A program made the position numbers and the translations under genes. From the NCBI GenBank assembly GCA_947497905.1, contig CANMIH010000010.1, forward strand, positions 1 through 64,000: a stretch of 64,000 nt of DNA, read 5' to 3'. Shown here one piece after another: positions 8,781 through 17,324 of the stretch. The notes beneath the pieces are model-generated. The model was not told the origin of the DNA, did no database searches, and saw nothing but the letters and a program-made list of their open reading frames with translations. How positions within the stretch are numbered: position 1 is the first letter of the stretch; the number at the start of each line of letters is the position of its first letter. Source of the stretch: an uncultured Pelagimonas sp. (GTDB lineage: Bacteria > Pseudomonadota > Alphaproteobacteria > Rhodobacterales > Rhodobacteraceae).

Positions 8781-8803
8781 GGCGCGCCCTGATACGGCGC
8801 GCC
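8781..8803. terminator. Stem-loop between convergent hemP and lacI-type gene
   Basis: GGCGCGCC, seven spacer bases, then GGCGCGCC form a GC-rich stem-loop in the 39-bp gap between two convergent genes. There is no T-run, so it may act as a weak bidirectional terminator or mRNA 3' end protector. Confidence 0.55.
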
Positions 8804-8811
8804 GGTCCGTT

Positions 8812-9825
8812 CTATGTTTCTGCTCGGGTTGTGCCCCGGAAAATAGGTTCAAGCTGAATCCGGGCAATGATCGGCGCATGATTTGGCGCCTCTAACCTCT
8901 TCAGCATCAAAGCGACTGCATCTTTAGCGGCTGACTCAAACGGTTGTCGGATTGTCGAGAGATCATTCCCGATCCAGCTCGCCTCTGCGATGTCATCAAA
9001 TCCCACAACCTGAACCTCATCTGGAACAGAAATGTTATGACGGAGTTTAAGACCGTCTAGAAATCCGATGGCTCCGAGGTCTGAGGTTGCGAATACAGAA
9101 TCGACATTTCCTAGGGCGGCTAACCGATCTGAGGCCTCAAGTCCGGCCTGATAGGTCTGAGTGACACCTGAGATGACTTCAACGGGTGCGCCCGCTGCCT
9201 CACACGCCCGGACAAAGGCCTGAGCGCGCCCGTATACCGAATAGGTATGCTCTTCTGGCTGGAGAACGGCAAAATGGCGTCCGCCCCGTTTGGCAAGCAT
9301 GTCAAAGGCCAACTTCCCGGCGGCATCAAGATCGATGAGAACCTTGTCGGCGCCCGATACATCAGGATCGCGGTTCACCATCACCACAGGGACATTCCAC
9401 CGCGCACATTCTTCGATGATCTGGCTTGGCGGTGTGCCAGACGTGATGATCATCCCTGAAACGGAATAGTTGAGCAGTTTTTCGGTCAATCCCCGCGCGT
9501 TTTCGCCGCTGTCTGCGGTGACCAAGACGGGGGTATAGCCATGGGATTGCAATTCGCGTGTGGTGGCATGCACAAGTGCGGCCCGATACGACGTATCCAA
9601 TCGAGAGGCGACAATGCCAACAAGTTTGGAAGAATTGGTCTGTAGGCTTCGGGCCAGAAAATTGACTCGATACCCAAGCTGTTTGGCCGCCTCCAGGACA
9701 CGCTCTCGTGTGTCTTCCGCGATATGTCCCTGATCTGAAAACGCGCGACTGACCTGCGAGCGATGAACCCCAGCAAGTTTGGCTACATCAAAAGATGTCG
9801 GTTTCTTCTTTGGTTTATCGGTCAT
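8812..9825 (-). CDS. LacI-family transcriptional regulator
   Basis: This 337-residue repressor-type protein has an N-terminal LacI helix-turn-helix (SFDVAKLAGVHRSQVSRAFS, then ERVLEAAKQLGYRVNFLARSL) and a periplasmic-binding-protein-like effector domain (KLVGIVASRLDTSY at its start, VQVVGFDDIAEASW near the C-terminus). I chose the ATG at 9825, just before the DNA-binding domain; upstream in-frame codons have no family similarity. It is flanked by hemP and the distal end of the thi operon, neither an obvious target. The effector is probably a sugar or related small molecule, but nothing local identifies it. Confidence 0.9.
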   Translation of the reverse strand: MTDKPKKKPTSFDVAKLAGVHRSQVSRAFSDQGHIAEDTRERVLEAAKQLGYRVNFLARSLQTNSSKLVGIVASRLDTSYRAALVHATTRELQSHGYTPVLVTADSGENARGLTEKLLNYSVSGMIITSGTPPSQIIEECARWNVPVVMVNRDPDVSGADKVLIDLDAAGKLAFDMLAKRGGRHFAVLQPEEHTYSVYGRAQAFVRACEAAGAPVEVISGVTQTYQAGLEASDRLAALGNVDSVFATSDLGAIGFLDGLKLRHNISVPDEVQVVGFDDIAEASWIGNDLSTIRQPFESAAKDAVALMLKRLEAPNHAPIIARIQLEPIFRGTTRAET

Positions 9826-10114
9826 TACGGGAGAAAATGTCCTGAAATTAAAGGGCTGGGCGTGTCGGATGCAGATGGCACCACGTGCGTGCTTCAGCGC
9901 GTGGCTTTCCGTCCAGCGTCTCCGGTTTTGCGCATAATTGTGCGCTGCCACGAGCGGACAGGCTCTTGCGATGATTTTGCAAACTGCTTCCCTCCGGTGG
10001 CCCAGCTGATGCGCTATTGAGCGTCGATTGCCCGAGTGTATGCGCACGTGTGCAAGAACACCTAGAGGCTTTATGTAACGGCAATGTTACAGTGGTGAGC
10101 CCTAAACCAATAAG
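9826..10114. other. Gene-free region upstream of the lacI-type gene
   Basis: This 289-bp stretch lies between the lacI-type start and the stop of the last thi-operon gene. It should hold the lacI-type promoter and the end of the thi transcript. I saw no clear terminator hairpin or operator. Confidence 0.4.
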
Positions 10115-10849
10115 TTAGTCTGTTTTCCCCAAATTTCTGGTCAAATAGCCAACCAGAAGATGCAGCAGAATGGAAAACACGCCCAAGGTCAGCATCGCAG
10201 CAAACATCAGATCGGTTTTAGCACGTCCATTTGCCAACAGCATAAGATAGCCAAGTCCGCGTGATGCCCCAACCCACTCGCCGATGATGGCACCAATTGG
10301 GGCGTACACGGCAGCAAGCCTCACGCCTGAAGCCAAAGAGGGCAGGGCAGCCGGAATGCGGATGTGCCACAGAATCCGCATTGGGTGTCCCTGCATGGTG
10401 CGGGCCAGATCAAGATAGCCCTGCGGCGTGCGCATCAGCCCATCCAGAAAGGCTGATGTGACCGGGAAATAGATGATCAACACAGCCATCGCGATTTTGG
10501 ACCAGAGCCCAAACCCAAGCCAGAGCGTCAGAATGGGGGCCAGCGCAAATACGGGAAGCGCCTGTGTAAACACGAGGATAGGCTGAACCACGACTCGAGC
10601 CGCGCGGGATGAGGCGAGCTGAATGGCTGTTACGATCCCAAGCGAGATGCCAATCAGCAGGCCCAGCACCACTTCGGAGGCCGTGACCAGTGTGTGTTCC
10701 GCGATGATCCAGCGGTGGCTCCACCAAGTCTCGGCCACCAAAATCGGCCCGGGCAGAATAAATCGGGGCAGGTCCGCGACGGTTACAATAGTCTGCCACA
10801 GCGCCAGCGCCACGCCAGTGGACAAAACTGCAGCAATCCAACGGCTCAT
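10115..10849 (-). CDS. thiX: ABC transporter permease for thiamin pyrimidine precursor (ThiX type)
   Basis: This 244-residue inner-membrane permease has about six hydrophobic spans and the EAA-type loop (ARTMQGHPMRILWHIRIPAALPSLASGVRLA). It is the last gene of the thi operon, overlapping the upstream TenA gene by four bases. With ThiZ (ATPase) and ThiY (binding protein) it should import a formylaminopyrimidine or related HMP precursor from thiamin breakdown. The assignment relies on the operon and on TenA. By sequence alone it belongs to the SsuC/TauC-like permeases, which also carry other substrates. Confidence 0.85.
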   Translation of the reverse strand: MSRWIAAVLSTGVALALWQTIVTVADLPRFILPGPILVAETWWSHRWIIAEHTLVTASEVVLGLLIGISLGIVTAIQLASSRAARVVVQPILVFTQALPVFALAPILTLWLGFGLWSKIAMAVLIIYFPVTSAFLDGLMRTPQGYLDLARTMQGHPMRILWHIRIPAALPSLASGVRLAAVYAPIGAIIGEWVGASRGLGYLMLLANGRAKTDLMFAAMLTLGVFSILLHLLVGYLTRNLGKTD

Positions 10850-11502
10850 CGTGTCACCGGATATCCAGCCCAGGCGGCGTCAAAAAAGGCCCGTTCCAGC
10901 GAAACGGCAGTGGAAAACAAACGGCGCACTTCGGTTTGGGCCACCTCATCCAGAGAGGGGAACACCGCATCTAATTGGCCTCGAAGATAGGCAACCACCC
11001 CAGAAAATCCTTCTCCCGCATGCAGGGTGATCCATTCTCCGAACCAGAAGGGAAGATTGGGGGCGCGGTCCTCAAAGGGTGTGGCCCAGTCCAGATAGAT
11101 CCATTCTGCCACAACCAGCACGGCAAGCATGTTTTCATAGCGACCAGACAGGCGGGCTTCGTTCATCAGATCGAGAAAGGCTCGCGTTTCAGGAGCCATG
11201 TCTTTCGCCTCAGATGGGACATCAAGCGCTTTGAAACTGCGTAGAAAATAGGTGTTCTCGGGACCACAGATCAGACCCAGAAACTGCGCGGCGGGAACCA
11301 CATCTGCCAAAGATGGACCATGGGCCACGGCAGAGGCCAGAAGACGCACAAAGCTTTCGACAAACAGGTAGTCCTGTTGCAGATATCCGGCCATTTTTTG
11401 CGGGTCGAGTGACCCATCTGCCAGGGCATCGGTGAAGGCATGGGTGGTTGCGGCGGTCCAGTCTTCGAGGCAGGACTGGCGAAGAGTTTCGGTTGCGCTC
11501 AT
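10846..11502 (-). CDS. TenA-family protein lacking the catalytic cysteine (TenA_E type)
   Basis: This 218-residue protein has the TenA helical fold (YLQQDYLFVESFVRLLASA near residues 40-58; SLERAFFDAAW at the C-terminus). Where TenA_C enzymes have the active-site cysteine, it reads VLVVAEWIYLDWA (residues 128-140), with alanine at the cysteine position and a glutamate next to it. This puts it in the TenA_E subfamily, whose plant members act on aminopyrimidine and formylaminopyrimidine precursors. It overlaps thiX and the ATPase gene by four bases each. It may complement the cysteine-type TenA encoded two genes upstream. Confidence 0.82.
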   Translation of the reverse strand: MSATETLRQSCLEDWTAATTHAFTDALADGSLDPQKMAGYLQQDYLFVESFVRLLASAVAHGPSLADVVPAAQFLGLICGPENTYFLRSFKALDVPSEAKDMAPETRAFLDLMNEARLSGRYENMLAVLVVAEWIYLDWATPFEDRAPNLPFWFGEWITLHAGEGFSGVVAYLRGQLDAVFPSLDEVAQTEVRRLFSTAVSLERAFFDAAWAGYPVTR

Positions 11503-12227
11503 GTGGGCACCTTTCTAAGGCGGGTAAGCAGATCTGCTTGGGTTTTCAAGACGTCCAGTGATGTCACGGGGCGCGGAATAGGGCCGGTTGGTGGTGTCAC
11601 ATCCATCAATCCTTCGGCGGACATGATCTGTATATTGTCACCTAGCCGCGCTGCCTCGATCGGATCATGGGTCACGATCAGGACGGTTTTGCCACGTAGC
11701 ACCTCAGCCGAGAGATCCTGCATGGCGGCTCGGGTCTGGGCATCCAGCGCTGAAAACGGTTCATCCAATAGAATGACCGGTTTGTCTTCCATCAGTGTCC
11801 GGGCAAGGGCCACGCGCTGCCGCTGTCCTCCGGAAAGCGCTGAGGGCTTTTTAGCTGCGTGATCTGTCAGACCAACCCGATCCAGAATCTGCGCCAGACG
11901 GCCATGGTCTCGCGGATCGCCACGCAGCGCAGCCCCCAACAAGATATTTTGCGACACGGTGGCCCAGGGCATCAAAAGATCATCCTGCGCCATATAGGCG
12001 ACCCGCGAGCTGACATCGCCCCCGTCGGAGGCGCGGATGTCGCCAGTAAACTCTGCACCGGTGGGCAAGCCACAGATCAGACGAAGTAGGGTCGACTTCC
12101 CAACACCGGATCCCCCCAAAAGACAGGTCCATTGCCCGGCATCCAAAGACAACGACAGGGGGGCAAACAGTGCTGCGCCGTGGATCGTCGCCTGTCCGGT
12201 GAGTGTAATGCCGGGCACAGGGATCAT
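11499..12227 (-). CDS. thiZ: ABC transporter ATP-binding protein for thiamin precursor (ThiZ type)
   Basis: This 242-residue ATPase has Walker A GGSGVGKS (residues 38-45), signature ALSGGQRQRVALAR, Walker B VILLDEP and switch-histidine region IVTHDPIEA. It energises the ThiXY importer at the cytoplasmic membrane. Its ends overlap both TenA genes by four bases, so it should be translationally coupled to them. It belongs to the nitrate/sulfonate/taurine-like ATPase branch, and the substrate is assigned by context. Confidence 0.87.
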   Translation of the reverse strand: MIPVPGITLTGQATIHGAALFAPLSLSLDAGQWTCLLGGSGVGKSTLLRLICGLPTGAEFTGDIRASDGGDVSSRVAYMAQDDLLMPWATVSQNILLGAALRGDPRDHGRLAQILDRVGLTDHAAKKPSALSGGQRQRVALARTLMEDKPVILLDEPFSALDAQTRAAMQDLSAEVLRGKTVLIVTHDPIEAARLGDNIQIMSAEGLMDVTPPTGPIPRPVTSLDVLKTQADLLTRLRKVPT

Positions 12228-12901
12228 GGGGTCAGGCCCATCTGCCAGAAATTGACCTCAAGCTCGGTGGCGGTTCGGAAGGTTTTGCAAAGCCGCGCCC
12301 AGCGCGGGCTGGCGTCGTAATTTTCCCCCAAGCGGCGCACCAATGCGGCTTCGATCAGCTCACCTACGGCAACGCAAGCCTGTTGATAGTCGTCACCCGC
12401 ATAGGTCGAGATCCAGTCATGGTAAGTTTCCGAAGTGGCTTCGGTTGTAAGGCGCGCACCAATTTCACCATAACCCATCACACAGGGCGCAAGCGCCGCC
12501 AGCAGATCCAGCAGATCGCCACTGTATCCGGCCTCAAGCACAAACCGCGTGTAGGCGAGGTTCTCAGCACGTTCTTCCGTGGCAAACAACTCGTCCTGCG
12601 AAACGCCAGCGGCTTCACAGATGCCCACATGCAGCTGCATTTCTTCCGCGACAAGCGCATTCACAGTGCCCACGGCGGTCAGCATCTCGGAATGGGTTTC
12701 AGATTTCACCACGGCCAGCGCCCAAGCGCGTGAGAAATGGACCAGAAACACATAGTCCTGACGTAGATAGTGCAGGAAGGCTTCGCGGGGCAGGGTGCCG
12801 TCTTTCAACCCTTCGACAAAACCGTGGCGGGTATACTCCCGCCACGCTTCGCCAGCCTCATCACGCATCAGCGTAAAGGCACGGCCGTAGGTGCCACTCA
12901 T
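12224..12901 (-). CDS. tenA: TenA aminopyrimidine aminohydrolase / thiaminase II (TenA_C type)
   Basis: This 225-residue enzyme should hydrolyse 4-amino-5-aminomethyl-2-methylpyrimidine to HMP, salvaging the pyrimidine half of degraded thiamin. The catalytic cysteine is C140 in LAALAPCVMGYGEIG. The conserved RQDY (about residues 47-50) and a C-terminal ELEVNFW glutamate are present. It lies between thiY and thiZ, overlapping both by four bases. The HMP produced would go to ThiD, encoded first in the same operon. Confidence 0.92.
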   Translation of the reverse strand: MSGTYGRAFTLMRDEAGEAWREYTRHGFVEGLKDGTLPREAFLHYLRQDYVFLVHFSRAWALAVVKSETHSEMLTAVGTVNALVAEEMQLHVGICEAAGVSQDELFATEERAENLAYTRFVLEAGYSGDLLDLLAALAPCVMGYGEIGARLTTEATSETYHDWISTYAGDDYQQACVAVGELIEAALVRRLGENYDASPRWARLCKTFRTATELEVNFWQMGLTP

Positions 12902-13833
12902 TTTGCGGTTACGTCGATTGTGATGGCCTCAACAGGGTTGATGCTGTCGATCATGCCGCTGTCCTTCAGGAAGCTTTCAAAGCGGGCATAGCGACCGGCG
13001 TCAAACCCTGCGGGACGCAGAGCAAAGCGGGGCAGGGTGTCGACCCAGGCACGCGCGTTAAGCTCGTCCTGCAGTTCAGGCGATGTACCCGAGAAGATTT
13101 CCCAGCTTTTCTCAGGGTTGTTCACGATGAACTGTGTGGCTTTTTCGGTCGCCGCCAGAAAACGCTCAACCTTGTCGGCGTCCATGGTTTCTGGGTTCGC
13201 GACATAGATCAGCTCGTCGTAGGAGGGCACGCCTTCTTCTTCGATATAAAAGCAGGTGCCTGGTTCGCCTTCGATGTCCATCTGGTTCAGTTCAAAGTTG
13301 CGATAGGCGCCGATCACGGCGTCCACCTGACCGGACATCAGCGAGGGCGACAGCGAGAAGTTGACGTTGATCAGTTCGATATCCTCAACGGACACACCGT
13401 GGTTGCCCAGAACCGCACCCAGAACGGCCTCTTCCACACCGGCAACCGAGAATCCGATCTTTTTGCCTTTCAGGTCCGCAGGCGTTTTGATTGGGCCATC
13501 TTCGAGCACCAGCAGGCAGTTCAGCGGCGTGGCGACCAATGTGCCTACACGCTTGAGCGGCAGACCTTCGTGGATCTGCAGATGCAGTTGGGGCTGGTAA
13601 GAGACCGCCAGATCTGCCTGACCCGCAGCCACAAGGCGCGGCGGCGCCGAGGGATCGGCGGGCGGTACGATCTCAACCTCAAGGCCCTGGTCCGCGAAAT
13701 ATCCGTTTTCAGCGGCAACAATGATCGGCCCATGGTCGGGGTTGATGAACCAGTCCAGCAGAACGGTCATCTTGTCAGCGGCCATTGCCGGGGTGGCGGC
13801 CAAAAGCGCAATAGAAGCAAGGAGATGTTTCAT
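12898..13833 (-). CDS. thiY: Thiamin-precursor ABC transporter substrate-binding protein (ThiY type)
   Basis: This 311-residue periplasmic protein has a signal peptide (MKHLLASIALLAATPAMA, cut before ADKM) and the NMT1/THI5-like fold (VLLDWFINPDHGPIIVAAENGYF). It should capture a formylaminopyrimidine or related HMP precursor for ThiXZ. I chose the ATG at 13833 because it starts the signal peptide; the open frame extends further upstream without similarity. The gene overlaps tenA by four bases and follows thiF with a 19-bp gap. Unlike the four other leading binding-protein genes in the window, it has no intercistronic stem-loop behind it. Confidence 0.9.
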   Translation of the reverse strand: MKHLLASIALLAATPAMAADKMTVLLDWFINPDHGPIIVAAENGYFADQGLEVEIVPPADPSAPPRLVAAGQADLAVSYQPQLHLQIHEGLPLKRVGTLVATPLNCLLVLEDGPIKTPADLKGKKIGFSVAGVEEAVLGAVLGNHGVSVEDIELINVNFSLSPSLMSGQVDAVIGAYRNFELNQMDIEGEPGTCFYIEEEGVPSYDELIYVANPETMDADKVERFLAATEKATQFIVNNPEKSWEIFSGTSPELQDELNARAWVDTLPRFALRPAGFDAGRYARFESFLKDSGMIDSINPVEAITIDVTAK

Positions 13834-13852
13834 GAGGTTTCTTTCCTGTTCG

Positions 13853-14809
13853 TCATGAAGCGGAGGCAGCGACGAGAACGATCTCGCCGGGCCAGGACTG
13901 GTTAAGATGTTCAGCGGCGCGCCAGGCGCGCAGGCCTGAGGCACAGCAAAGCGCGATACGGGTGTCTGGGGCGGGCAGGTCGGTCAGCAGGGTTTCCGGC
14001 CCTCGACGCTGCGCAGCTGGATGCAAAAGGGGGGCCTCTGAGCGCAGCTCAATGATCAGATCCTCGCGAGACAGATCCGAGGCAGCGACAAAAGCAAAGG
14101 CTGCCTCGGGCTCAGGGGCGCCATCAAATCGGAAACTGTTTGACGCAAAGCTTTGTCCATTGAACCGCACCATCTGACCCAGTGGCGAAGGAGAAAGATC
14201 CAAAAGGACATTCAGCGCCATTTGCGCCTGCATCGCCCCAATCATACCAACCACAGGTCCAAGAACCCCGGCGGTTGCACAGCTTGCGCCGCTTTCTGGC
14301 GCATCGGGGAACACCGCCCGCAGAGAGGGCGCGCCACCGCAGAACCCGCCGACATATCCACCAAACCCGAGGACAGACGCGCTAATAAGTGGTGTGTCTT
14401 GCTCTAAGCAGGTGTCGCTCAGCGTATAGCTGACCGCATAGCTGTCGGCGCAATCGAGCACGAGATCAGCGGCACAGACCAGATCTGTTGCATTGGCGGG
14501 GGTCATTGGTTCGCCAAGCGCTGTAATGTCGATTTCACAGTTTAGCGCGTGACACCGTGTGGCCGCGACTTCGGCTTTGGCACGACCACAATCGGCTTCG
14601 GTGAACAGTGTTTGTCGATGCAGGTTCGACAGATCCACAGTATCACCGTCGATCACTGTCACATGACCAACCCCTGCGCCTGCGAGCAAAGGCAACACTG
14701 GCGCTCCCAAACCGCCCGCACCCACAACAAGCACCCGCGCCTCTGAAAGACGCTTTTGCCCTTCTGCACCCACTTCGGGCAACAACATCTGGCGGGCGTA
14801 GCGGTTCAT
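13853..14809 (-). CDS. thiF: ThiF-type sulfur-carrier adenylyltransferase with C-terminal rhodanese-like domain
   Basis: This 318-residue protein should adenylate the C-terminal glycine of ThiS for thiazole synthesis. The E1-like domain has nucleotide motif GAGGLG (residues 30-35), DGDTVDLSNLHRQ (about 54-66) and a conserved cysteine C177 in GASCATAGVLGP. The last 70 residues resemble a truncated rhodanese domain, ending IALCCASGLRAWRAAEHL with C288/C289 as candidate sulfur acceptors. The zinc-binding CxxC pairs usual in ThiF/MoeB are not evident. It overlaps thiE by four bases. The rhodanese tail could supply the sulfur itself. Confidence 0.88.
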   Translation of the reverse strand: MNRYARQMLLPEVGAEGQKRLSEARVLVVGAGGLGAPVLPLLAGAGVGHVTVIDGDTVDLSNLHRQTLFTEADCGRAKAEVAATRCHALNCEIDITALGEPMTPANATDLVCAADLVLDCADSYAVSYTLSDTCLEQDTPLISASVLGFGGYVGGFCGGAPSLRAVFPDAPESGASCATAGVLGPVVGMIGAMQAQMALNVLLDLSPSPLGQMVRFNGQSFASNSFRFDGAPEPEAAFAFVAASDLSREDLIIELRSEAPLLHPAAQRRGPETLLTDLPAPDTRIALCCASGLRAWRAAEHLNQSWPGEIVLVAASAS

Positions 14810-15402
14810 CGGGTGGCCTCAAGCCACTGGCGCACCCGCGCCTCTGGATCTGTGTTGAGCGTGATGTCTGTGACGGCAGACACGATATCTGCGCCAGCTT
14901 CAAACACACCAGCGGCGCGTTCCACCGACATGCCGCCGATGCCCACCAAAGGCGTTGAACCCACACGCTCTTTCCACTCAGTGACACGGGGCAGACCCTG
15001 CTGGTGCCATTTCATCTTTTTCAGAATGGTCGGATAAACGGGGCCCAGCGCGACATAATCGGGATCCATGGCAAGGACCCGTTCCAGTTCGTCATCATCA
15101 TGGGTGGACACTCCCAGTTTGATCCCGGCTTTGCGGATCGCAGAAAGGTCGGCCTCATCCAGATCTTCTTGCCCGAGATGGAGCCAATCACAGCCCAGAT
15201 CGATGGCCATTTCCCAGTAATCATTGATCACCAACACGGCACCATGTTCACGGCACAGATCGCGCGAGATTTCGATGTGCTCACGCACCACGGCGTCCGG
15301 TTGGTCCTTCACGCGAAGCTGCACAAGCTTGATCCCCAGTGGCAACATGCGTTTGAGCCAGTCTGAGTGGTCAAAAATCGGATAGAAGCGATCCAAGGTC
15401 AT
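14806..15402 (-). CDS. thiE: Thiamin-phosphate synthase
   Basis: This 198-residue TIM-barrel enzyme couples HMP-diphosphate with the thiazole phosphate to give thiamin phosphate. Family motifs are [33 protein letters not shown], a [11 protein letters not shown] segment, [10 protein letters not shown] and [12 protein letters not shown]. It overlaps thiF and thiG by four bases each. At 198 residues it is slightly shorter than many ThiE proteins but keeps all core motifs. Confidence 0.93.
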   Translation of the reverse strand: MTLDRFYPIFDHSDWLKRMLPLGIKLVQLRVKDQPDAVVREHIEISRDLCREHGAVLVINDYWEMAIDLGCDWLHLGQEDLDEADLSAIRKAGIKLGVSTHDDDELERVLAMDPDYVALGPVYPTILKKMKWHQQGLPRVTEWKERVGSTPLVGIGGMSVERAAGVFEAGADIVSAVTDITLNTDPEARVRQWLEATR

Positions 15403-16169
15403 GACAAAAACGCCTTTCCAATCACGGGGGTTGAGGCTTCGGCCATGTCGCGCGCTTCGATGGGGTCGGCGTCGTAGGCAAGTCTCCCTGCCTCAACGCC
15501 CTTCATCATGGCACGGGCCATGGCGACCGGATCACCGGCGCGGGCCACAGCGGTGTTGAGCAACACCGCGTCATAGCCCAGTTCCATGGCATGGGCCGCA
15601 TGGCTGGGCAGGCCAATGCCCGCGTCGACCACCAAAGGCACTTCGGGGAACTCGGCCCGCATGGCGCGCAGCGCATATTCATTGTTCAATCCGCGACCAG
15701 AGCCAATCGGCGCGCCCCAGGGCATCAGAACCTCGCACCCAGCCTCCAGCAGTCGTTCCGCCACAATCAGATCTTCGGTCGTGTAGGGAAACACCTGAAA
15801 CCCGTCGTCGGTCAGGATGCGCGCGGCTTCGACAAGCTGAAACACATCCGGTTGCAGGCTGTCGGTGTGGCCGATCAGCTCGAGCTTGATCCATTTGGTG
15901 TCAAAGACCTCACGGGCCATATGGGCCGTGGTCACTGCCTCTTTCACGGTGTGGCATCCGGCAGTGTTGGGCAGGATATGGACGCCAAGGCTCTGGATCA
16001 TCTGCCAAAAGCTTTGCCCCGTGCCGCCAGCCCCTTCTCGACGCAGAGATACAGTGGCGACGCCCGCGCCGCTGTCGCGAAAGGCCTGTTCCAAAATGGC
16101 CGGGCTCGGGTACTGGGCAGTGCCAAGCATCAAGGGATTGGGCAAAGTGGTGCCGTAGAATTGTTTCAT
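15399..16169 (-). CDS. thiG: Thiazole synthase
   Basis: This 256-residue TIM-barrel enzyme builds the thiazole phosphate from deoxyxylulose phosphate, dehydroglycine (from ThiO) and ThiS-thiocarboxylate. The Schiff-base lysine lies in the KWIKLELIG stretch. Phosphate-binding motifs [16 protein letters not shown] and [28 protein letters not shown] are typical. It follows thiS with a two-base gap and overlaps thiE. Confidence 0.96.
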   Translation of the reverse strand: MKQFYGTTLPNPLMLGTAQYPSPAILEQAFRDSGAGVATVSLRREGAGGTGQSFWQMIQSLGVHILPNTAGCHTVKEAVTTAHMAREVFDTKWIKLELIGHTDSLQPDVFQLVEAARILTDDGFQVFPYTTEDLIVAERLLEAGCEVLMPWGAPIGSGRGLNNEYALRAMRAEFPEVPLVVDAGIGLPSHAAHAMELGYDAVLLNTAVARAGDPVAMARAMMKGVEAGRLAYDADPIEARDMAEASTPVIGKAFLS

Positions 16170-16171
16170 GC

Positions 16172-16366
16172 TTAGCCCCCCTGCATCGGCGCGACGATTT
16201 CCACGCGGTCACCGTCCGCAAGCGCATGGCTGTCGCGCAGTGTGGCGGGCACAAAGGCCTCGTTCACGGCGGTGGCGACGCGACCGGAAAAGCCGGCTTC
16301 GATCAGCAGAGCGGATAGGGTGGTGGCCTCGACCTCGCGGGGCTCGCCGTTAAGCACGATCTTCAT
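16172..16366 (-). CDS. thiS: ThiS sulfur-carrier protein
   Basis: This 64-residue ubiquitin-like protein ([21 protein letters not shown] at its start) ends in MQGG. The C-terminal diglycine is the site of adenylation by ThiF and of thiocarboxylate formation. The start at 16366 overlaps the end of thiO by 17 bases. It is in the usual place next to thiG. The open frame continues upstream, but only the region from 16366 matches ThiS. Confidence 0.94.
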   Translation of the reverse strand: MKIVLNGEPREVEATTLSALLIEAGFSGRVATAVNEAFVPATLRDSHALADGDRVEIVAPMQGG

Positions 16367-17324
16367 CGACCATCTCCGAATGTGTGTTGTGCAGCGCCAG
16401 ATCAGCCACTCCGCGTGCCAAAGCAGGGGCAAGCAGATAGCCGTGGCGATACAACCCGTTGGCATAGATTGTGTGGCCCAGCCTGCGGATGCGGGGCAGG
16501 TTGTCTGGGAACGCAGGGCGCAGATCGACACCGATTTCAAGCACTTCGGCTTCGCCGAAGGCCGGGTTCAGTGCATAGGCCGCGCTGAGCAGCTCCAGCA
16601 TCGAACGTGCTGTGATGCGGCTGCTGTCTTCGCTCTCGATCATCGTCGCGCCCAGCATGTAAATGCCGTCACCGCGCGGCACGATATAAAGCGGCATGCG
16701 CGGATGAAGCAGGCGCACAGGGCGGATCAGGGTCACATCGGGGCACCGAATGACCAGCATCTCGCCTTTGACACCGCGCAGGTCATGCAGAGTTTCACGT
16801 GCATGCAGGCCCCGGCAATCGATGGCATGTTTCAGCTGTGGCGGGGCAAGCGTTTTGTGGAACGGCACGCCGTTGTCTTTCAATCCCTTGTATAGATCCA
16901 TCAGCGCTTTGCGCGGGTCGAGATGCGCCTCTTGTTCAAAGAACAACCCTTTGGAAAATCCATGCAGCTCGGGTTCTAGGTCGGCTATTTCGGTCGACAC
17001 CGCGCGAAACCCCTCGGTGCGACGGGAAAACCGACGCAGGTCCGGGAGATCGCGGCGATTAGCAACAACAAGTGTGCCGCGATGGGTGACCTCGGTGTGT
17101 TGGGCCCACCATGAAATGGCCTCTTGCCCCAGCCGCAGCACAGGTTCTTCGGCGTTTTCATACTCGCACCATGGCGCAAGCATGCCACCGGCCCACCAGG
17201 AGCACCCATGTGGTCCGGGCGGCCCAGACGGGTCAAAGATCTGCACCTCTGCCCCACGCGCCACCAGTTCGGTGGCAACCGCAAGTCCGGCCACGCCCGC
17301 GCCTATGACGGAGTAAACTGTCAT
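16350..17324 (-). CDS. thiO: Glycine oxidase ThiO
   Basis: This 324-residue FAD enzyme oxidises glycine to dehydroglycine for the thiazole ring, the oxygen-dependent alternative to ThiH. The N-terminal dinucleotide motif VIGAGVAGLAVATELVARGAEVQIFD (about residues 5-30) and the SWWAGGMLAPW segment are typical of the DAO family. The C-terminus has GHTIYANGLYRHGYLLAPALA, which closes the flavin site. I chose the ATG at 17324, which overlaps the thiD stop by four bases. An ATG three codons upstream is possible. Confidence 0.92.
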   Translation of the reverse strand: MTVYSVIGAGVAGLAVATELVARGAEVQIFDPSGPPGPHGCSWWAGGMLAPWCEYENAEEPVLRLGQEAISWWAQHTEVTHRGTLVVANRRDLPDLRRFSRRTEGFRAVSTEIADLEPELHGFSKGLFFEQEAHLDPRKALMDLYKGLKDNGVPFHKTLAPPQLKHAIDCRGLHARETLHDLRGVKGEMLVIRCPDVTLIRPVRLLHPRMPLYIVPRGDGIYMLGATMIESEDSSRITARSMLELLSAAYALNPAFGEAEVLEIGVDLRPAFPDNLPRIRRLGHTIYANGLYRHGYLLAPALARGVADLALHNTHSEMVDEDRA

